This document shows, piece after piece, positions 59,866 through 64,000 of a stretch of DNA of 64,000 bases (positions are counted from its first letter, which is position 1; each line of letters begins with the position of its first letter). The position numbers were made by a program, and so were the translations under genes. Under the pieces are notes generated by a model. It was not told the DNA's origin. It saw nothing but the letters and a program-made list of their open reading frames with translations, and did not search any database. Source of the stretch: an uncultured Opitutia bacterium (GTDB taxonomy: Bacteria; Verrucomicrobiota; Verrucomicrobiia; Opitutales; Opitutaceae). The stretch spans positions 186,001 through 250,000 of the forward strand of contig CAIMFY010000017.1 in NCBI GenBank assembly GCA_903840415.1, in the 5' to 3' direction.

Positions 59866-61919
59866 ATGGCCTTTCCGAATCCTCCCAGCATTCTCACGTC
59901 GCACGATCTGCGCCTTGCGGATCTCGACCATAATTCCCCTGCCGCGCTCCTGCGGATTTATGCGTGGATGCACCTCGCTCGCACCGCCGATAACCGGATC
60001 CTCGACCTCTTTCGCCAAGGCCTGATCAAGGGCACCGTCTGCGGCGGACAGGGCAACGAGGCGCTCGTCGTCCCGCTGGCGCTGCTCGCCGACAAAGCCC
60101 TCGATGTTGTCTCGTTTTCCCATCGCGGCTTTGGCGGCCATCTCGTCTGGAGCGGACACCTCTGCGATCACCTCAACCAATATTTTGCCAACGTCGCCAG
60201 CCCCACCCGGGCCCGCGAGGGCAACATCCACCACGGCGATCCGGCGCACCGCTCGCTCCCGATGATCAGTCATCTCGGCGCGATGCTCTCAAATGTCGCC
60301 GGCGCCACCGATTCCCAGCGCCGCTTTGGGCGCCCGGCCGTGGGTTTCGCGTTTTTCGGCGATGGCTCGTCCAGCACGGGCGATATCCACGAGTCGCTCA
60401 ACCTCGCCTCGCTCCTCTCTCTGCCCGTCATCTTCGTCATCGAGAACAACCGTTACGCTTACTCGACGCCGACGAGCGAGCAATTCGCCCCGGGCACCGA
60501 ACTGTGGCAACGCGCCGCCGGCTACGGCTTGGACGGCTTCGCGCTCGACTGCAGTGATCCTGCATCGGTTGCGCGCATCCTCGCCGCGACGATCGAAAAA
60601 GTCCGCGCCGCCTCGCGCCCGATTCTCATCGAGGCGCACACGCTGCGGCTGCGCGGCCACGCCGCCTACGACACCTGCGACTACCTGAAGCCCGGAGAGA
60701 GCGAGGCGTTCTTCGCCGCCGATGCGCTCCCGAAGTTCCGCGCGCAACTCGCCACTACACTTGGCGGCGCGCAGATCGATGCGCTCGACGCGGAACTCAA
60801 CGCGTTCATCGAAGTGTGCATCAAAACCTCCCTCGCCACGCCGCGGCCGTCGCCCGCAGGCATGGAAGCCGACCTCTTCGCGCCGCCTGCGCCATCGCTG
60901 CCGTGGGTGCCGAGCGTCACCTCTGAAATCCAAGATCCAAAATCTGAAATCCAAAATCTCAACGCCGCCCAAGCGATCAATCACGGTCTCCGCAAAATCC
61001 TCACTGAGCGCCCCGAGTCGATCGTGATGGGGCAGGACATCGGGGTTTATGGCGGCGCGTTCAAAGTCACGGAGAATCTGCTGAAGGAGTTTGGCCGCCT
61101 GCGCGTCTTCAACACTCCTCTCGCCGAGAGCGCCTGCACCGGTTACGCCATCGGCCTCGCGCTCAACGGCCACCGCCCCATCGAGGAGTTTCAATTCGCG
61201 GATTTCTCCTCGGAAGCGTTTACGCAGCTCACGCTCAACGCCGCAACGATGCACTTCCGCTCCGGCGCCAAATGCCCGCTCGTCATCCGCCTGCCGTGTG
61301 GCGGCGGCCTCACTTTCGGCTCGTTTCACTCGCAGGAGCTTGAGTCAGTGCTGCTCGCCATGCCCGGCCTCAAGGCCCTCTACCCGAGCACGCCGCAAGA
61401 CGCGTTCAACGCCATTCTCGCCGCTTACGAAGACGACAATCCCGTGCTCCTCTTCGAGCACAAGGCACTCTACCGCCGCGGCCGCGCGCCCGTCACATGG
61501 GATCCGAACTACCGTACCGTGTGGTCGCCGAAAAAACTCCGCACCGGTGATTACGCGACCTTCGTCACCTACGGTGAGATGACTTACCTCGCCGACGAGG
61601 CCTGCACCTACTTCGCCGAGGAATACGAAAAAGCTTTCGACCTCTTCGATTTGCGCGGACTCGCGCCGTTGCAACTCGACGCGATCGAAGCCTCGCTCGC
61701 GCGCACCGGCCGACTCCTAGTGCTCCACGAAGGCCGCCGCACCCACGGCTTCGGCGCCGAACTGGTCGCGCGTCTGACCGAGAAACATTTCGCGTCGCTG
61801 AAAGCCGCCCCGCTGCGCCTCGCCTCGCTCGACTTGCCGGTGCCCTTCGCTCCAGAATTGGAAACCGCCTTCCGCCCAACAAAAGAGAAAATCATCGACC
61901 GCATCGCGGCGTGGATCGG

Positions 61920-61923
<4 letters not shown>
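59866..61923 (+). CDS. 2-oxoacid dehydrogenase E1, alpha and beta subunits fused
   Basis: 685 residues. The alpha part (1-350) has the thiamine diphosphate motif FFGDGSSSTGDIHESLNLAS ... FVIENN, and RTADNRILDLFRQGLIKGTV. The beta part (about 370-685) has VMGQDIGVYGGAFKVTENLL, FNTPLAESACTGYAIGLAL and LRLASLDLPVPFAP. It fits branched-chain or pyruvate-type E1, with alpha and beta in one chain. The linker includes SEIQDPKSEIQNLN from an AT-rich tandem repeat (60922-60963). No E2 or E3 gene is near. The stop overlaps kdsC by 4 bases. Confidence 0.9.
60922..60963 (+). repeat. 21-bp tandem repeat at the E1 alpha-beta junction
   Basis: TCTGAAATCCAAGA (60922-60935) recurs as TCTGAAATCCAAAA (60943-60956), period 21, so it adds seven codons per unit and keeps the frame. 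The stretch is AT-rich in a GC-rich gene, like the short tandem repeats that insert in intergenic DNA of some bacteria. It encodes the interdomain linker. Confidence 0.7.
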
Positions 61924-62429
<506 letters not shown>

Positions 62430-62442
62430 TGCTCCACTCCCC

Positions 62443-62904
62443 TTGAAGCGCTCCCTTCTTTTTCTCGTTTCGGTCGCCGCCGGCGTCGTCTGCGCGCAGT
62501 CACCGGCGCCGGCCAGCGTCACACCCGGCGATGGCATCGCTGGACCGCCGGCCAGAAACTGGGTGCTCCCGCTCTTCACTGATTCGGAAGGTTACCGCGC
62601 GATGACCCTCCGCGGTTCCGAGGCGCACGCGGTCGGCGCCGACCGCATCGACATCATCGATCTCAACATTACGGCATTTTCCGGCGACGTCGCCGCGCGG
62701 GTCGAAACCCTGCTGCTTAGCCCGACCGCCCATTTTTATCCCAACGAAAAACGCGCCGCCGGAGAAAAATCCGTGCGCTTCATCCGCGACGAAATGGAAA
62801 TCACCGGCGAGCGCTGGAACTTCCATCAGGTTGAGAAAAGAGTTTTGATCGATCAAAACGTACGCGTAGTTTTGCACGCCCCGCTGCACGCCATCCTAAA
62901 ATGA
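62443..62904 (+). CDS. lptC: LptC-like LPS export protein
   Basis: 153 residues from TTG 62443. Signal-like N-terminus (KRSLLFLVSVAAGVVCAQS) and a short beta-rich body (LFTDSEGYRAMTLRGSEAHA, ITGERWNFHQVEKRVLIDQN) like LptC's beta-jellyroll. Identity rests partly on its place between kdsC and lptA. The stop overlaps the lptA start by 4 bases. Confidence 0.7.
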   Translation: MKRSLLFLVSVAAGVVCAQSPAPASVTPGDGIAGPPARNWVLPLFTDSEGYRAMTLRGSEAHAVGADRIDIIDLNITAFSGDVAARVETLLLSPTAHFYPNEKRAAGEKSVRFIRDEMEITGERWNFHQVEKRVLIDQNVRVVLHAPLHAILK

Positions 62905-63479
62905 CTCCTCTCTTCCGCGCCCTCGCCGGTCTTTTCCTCGGCGCCAGCCTCTTCGCCGCCGAACCCGCCCTCGAGGATACTGTGCTCACCAGCGATCACC
63001 TCGATTCGCGCGGCACCGACAAGGAAGTGTTCACCATCCTTTGGGACCGCGTCACCGTCACTGGCACCAATCTTCGGATCACGTGTGATCGTGCGGAGTT
63101 GGTTTCGCTGCGCGCCGGCGATGGCGCGCAAATCGTCGCGAAACAGAACCGCTTCAAATCCCTCGTCGCCACCGGTCACGTCAACATCTTCCAGATCGAC
63201 AGTAACCGCGTGGCCACCTGCGGCCGCGCCGAGGTGTTGCCTGGCGAAGATCGCATCACGCTCACCGACAGCCCGAAGGTGGTCGATCTCGACAAGGCGG
63301 GCAAAGCCGAGTGGACGTGGACCGGCGACAAACTGATCCTGCTGCGGGGCGAGCGCCGCGTGCAGGGCGACAACGTCCGGATCACCGCTCCCGCGATCAA
63401 GGATCTCGGCTTCGACAAGAACAAGCCCGGCCCCGTCGGCGACCCTTCCCCGGCTCCGAAACCGGAGTCGCCGAAATGA
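62901..63479 (+). CDS. lptA: LptA-like periplasmic LPS transport protein
   Basis: 192 residues. Signal peptide (about 1-20). Repeating beta-strand pattern with TSDHLDSRGTDKEVFTIL, GTNLRITCDRAEL, VATGHVNIFQID and RVQGDNVRITAPAI is the OstA/LptA type. It forms the periplasmic bridge for LPS from LptBFGC to LptD. A Pro/Lys tail ends the protein. The stop overlaps the lptB start by 4 bases. Confidence 0.85.
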   Translation: MTPLFRALAGLFLGASLFAAEPALEDTVLTSDHLDSRGTDKEVFTILWDRVTVTGTNLRITCDRAELVSLRAGDGAQIVAKQNRFKSLVATGHVNIFQIDSNRVATCGRAEVLPGEDRITLTDSPKVVDLDKAGKAEWTWTGDKLILLRGERRVQGDNVRITAPAIKDLGFDKNKPGPVGDPSPAPKPESPK

Positions 63480-64000
63480 GCGCAGCCGGCTCGCCCACCT
63501 CGCAGATTCAGACCGAGCGCCTCGTGAAGACGTTTGGTTCGCGCACCGTCGTGGACGGCGTCAACCTCCACTTCCGCGCCGGCGAGGTCGTCGGTCTGCT
63601 CGGCCCGAATGGTGCCGGCAAGACGACCACTTTCTACATGATCGTCGGGTTGGTGCCGGCCACCGCGGGCGTCGTCCGGCTCGACGGCACCGACATCACG
63701 CGCCTGCGGATGCACGAACGCGCACGCCACGGCATCGGTTACCTGCCGCAGGAACCCTCCGTGTTTCGCAAACTCACCGTCACCGAAAACCTCCTCGCGA
63801 TCGTCGAGGCCATCGGCGTGCCGCGCCGCGATCGCGCCGCACTCGTCCAAGCTCACCTCGACGAACTCCACCTCAGCCATGTCGCGACGCAAAAGGCGTA
63901 CACCCTTTCCGGCGGCGAACGCCGCCGCCTCGAAATCGCCCGCGCCCTCGTCACCCGCCCGAAGTTTCTCCTGATGGACGAACCCTTTGCCGCCATCGAT
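63476..64000 (+). CDS. lptB: LPS export ABC ATPase LptB, 3' end beyond window
   Basis: 175 codons to the right edge. Walker A LLGPNGAGKTTTFYMIVGLV, the Q-loop GIGYLPQEPSVFRKLTV, signature LSGGERRRLEIARAL and Walker B LLMDEPFAAID are exactly LptB-like. It powers LPS extraction from the inner membrane. The C-terminal part is missing. Coupled to lptA by the 4-base overlap. Confidence 0.95.
   Translation, partial: MSAAGSPTSQIQTERLVKTFGSRTVVDGVNLHFRAGEVVGLLGPNGAGKTTTFYMIVGLVPATAGVVRLDGTDITRLRMHERARHGIGYLPQEPSVFRKLTVTENLLAIVEAIGVPRRDRAALVQAHLDELHLSHVATQKAYTLSGGERRRLEIARALVTRPKFLLMDEPFAAID

Overview
The window is a high-GC chromosomal segment of a Gram-negative bacterium. It carries the KDO/LPS export genes kdsC-lptC-lptA-lptB, many lipoproteins and system II cytochrome c biogenesis. 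The gene styles (Gld-type ABC exporter with DUF4340, FSLAFLDCICCGFG-type VWA proteins, split DUF2126, few Shine-Dalgarno sites) suggest Verrucomicrobiota, probably Opitutaceae. That placement is an inference; there is no rRNA or other taxonomic marker here. No CRISPR array, insertion sequence, rRNA or tRNA was seen.

Layout. 1-1.5 kb: 5-oxoprolinase subunits PxpC (cut by the window edge) and PxpB. 1.6-5.3 kb: a lipoprotein and the ResB/CcsA cytochrome c synthetase pair, ending at a bidirectional terminator shared with recN. 7.2-10.6 kb: a TetR regulator overlapping its likely operator, then an EmrB-type pump and EmrA-type adaptor. 10.7-13 kb: DUF2835 protein and two lipoproteins. 13.2-21.3 kb: the most unusual block. 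It holds a MotA/TolQ-like channel protein, an Hsp70/actin-fold protein, two paralogous VWA proteins with a TolR/MotB-like transmembrane Asp, and on the opposite strand two secreted Gly/Gln-rich proteins and a membrane TPR protein. 21.5-26.3 kb: two metallopeptidases, an oxidoreductase, the SRP RNA (minus strand) and an ECF sigma/membrane protein/Spy-like operon. 26.3-31.7 kb: leuA with a possible leader peptide and attenuator, an esterase, rlmN and an MFS transporter. 31.8-36.4 kb: GldA/F/G-like exporter plus DUF4340. 36.5-39.4 kb: metF and an S9 peptidase.

39.5-46.3 kb holds a complete [NiFe]-hydrogenase maturation set (hypA, B, F, C, D on minus; hypE convergent on plus) with a His-rich UreH-type putative nickel transporter, but no hydrogenase structural gene. 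46.3-47 kb: YciH/SUI1 and a small coupled gene. 47.2-53.7 kb: circularly permuted ATP-grasp, alpha-E, two transglutaminase-like proteins and a free-standing DUF2126 protein, an uncharacterised peptide-modification type cluster. 53.8-58.3 kb: HAD phosphatase, RpiB, an MhqO/MhqD-like pair, aldo/keto reductase and UPF0173 hydrolase. 58.3-64 kb: GlpT/UhpC-type MFS, a fused 2-oxoacid dehydrogenase E1 alpha-beta, and kdsC-lptCAB running off the end.

The main candidate for an undescribed system is the 13.2-21.3 kb block. Read together, its genes look like a proton-driven stator whose B subunits carry VWA domains instead of a peptidoglycan-binding domain, with a cytoplasmic Hsp70-like partner and envelope/secreted accessory proteins. 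All names come from motifs read by eye, without database searches.
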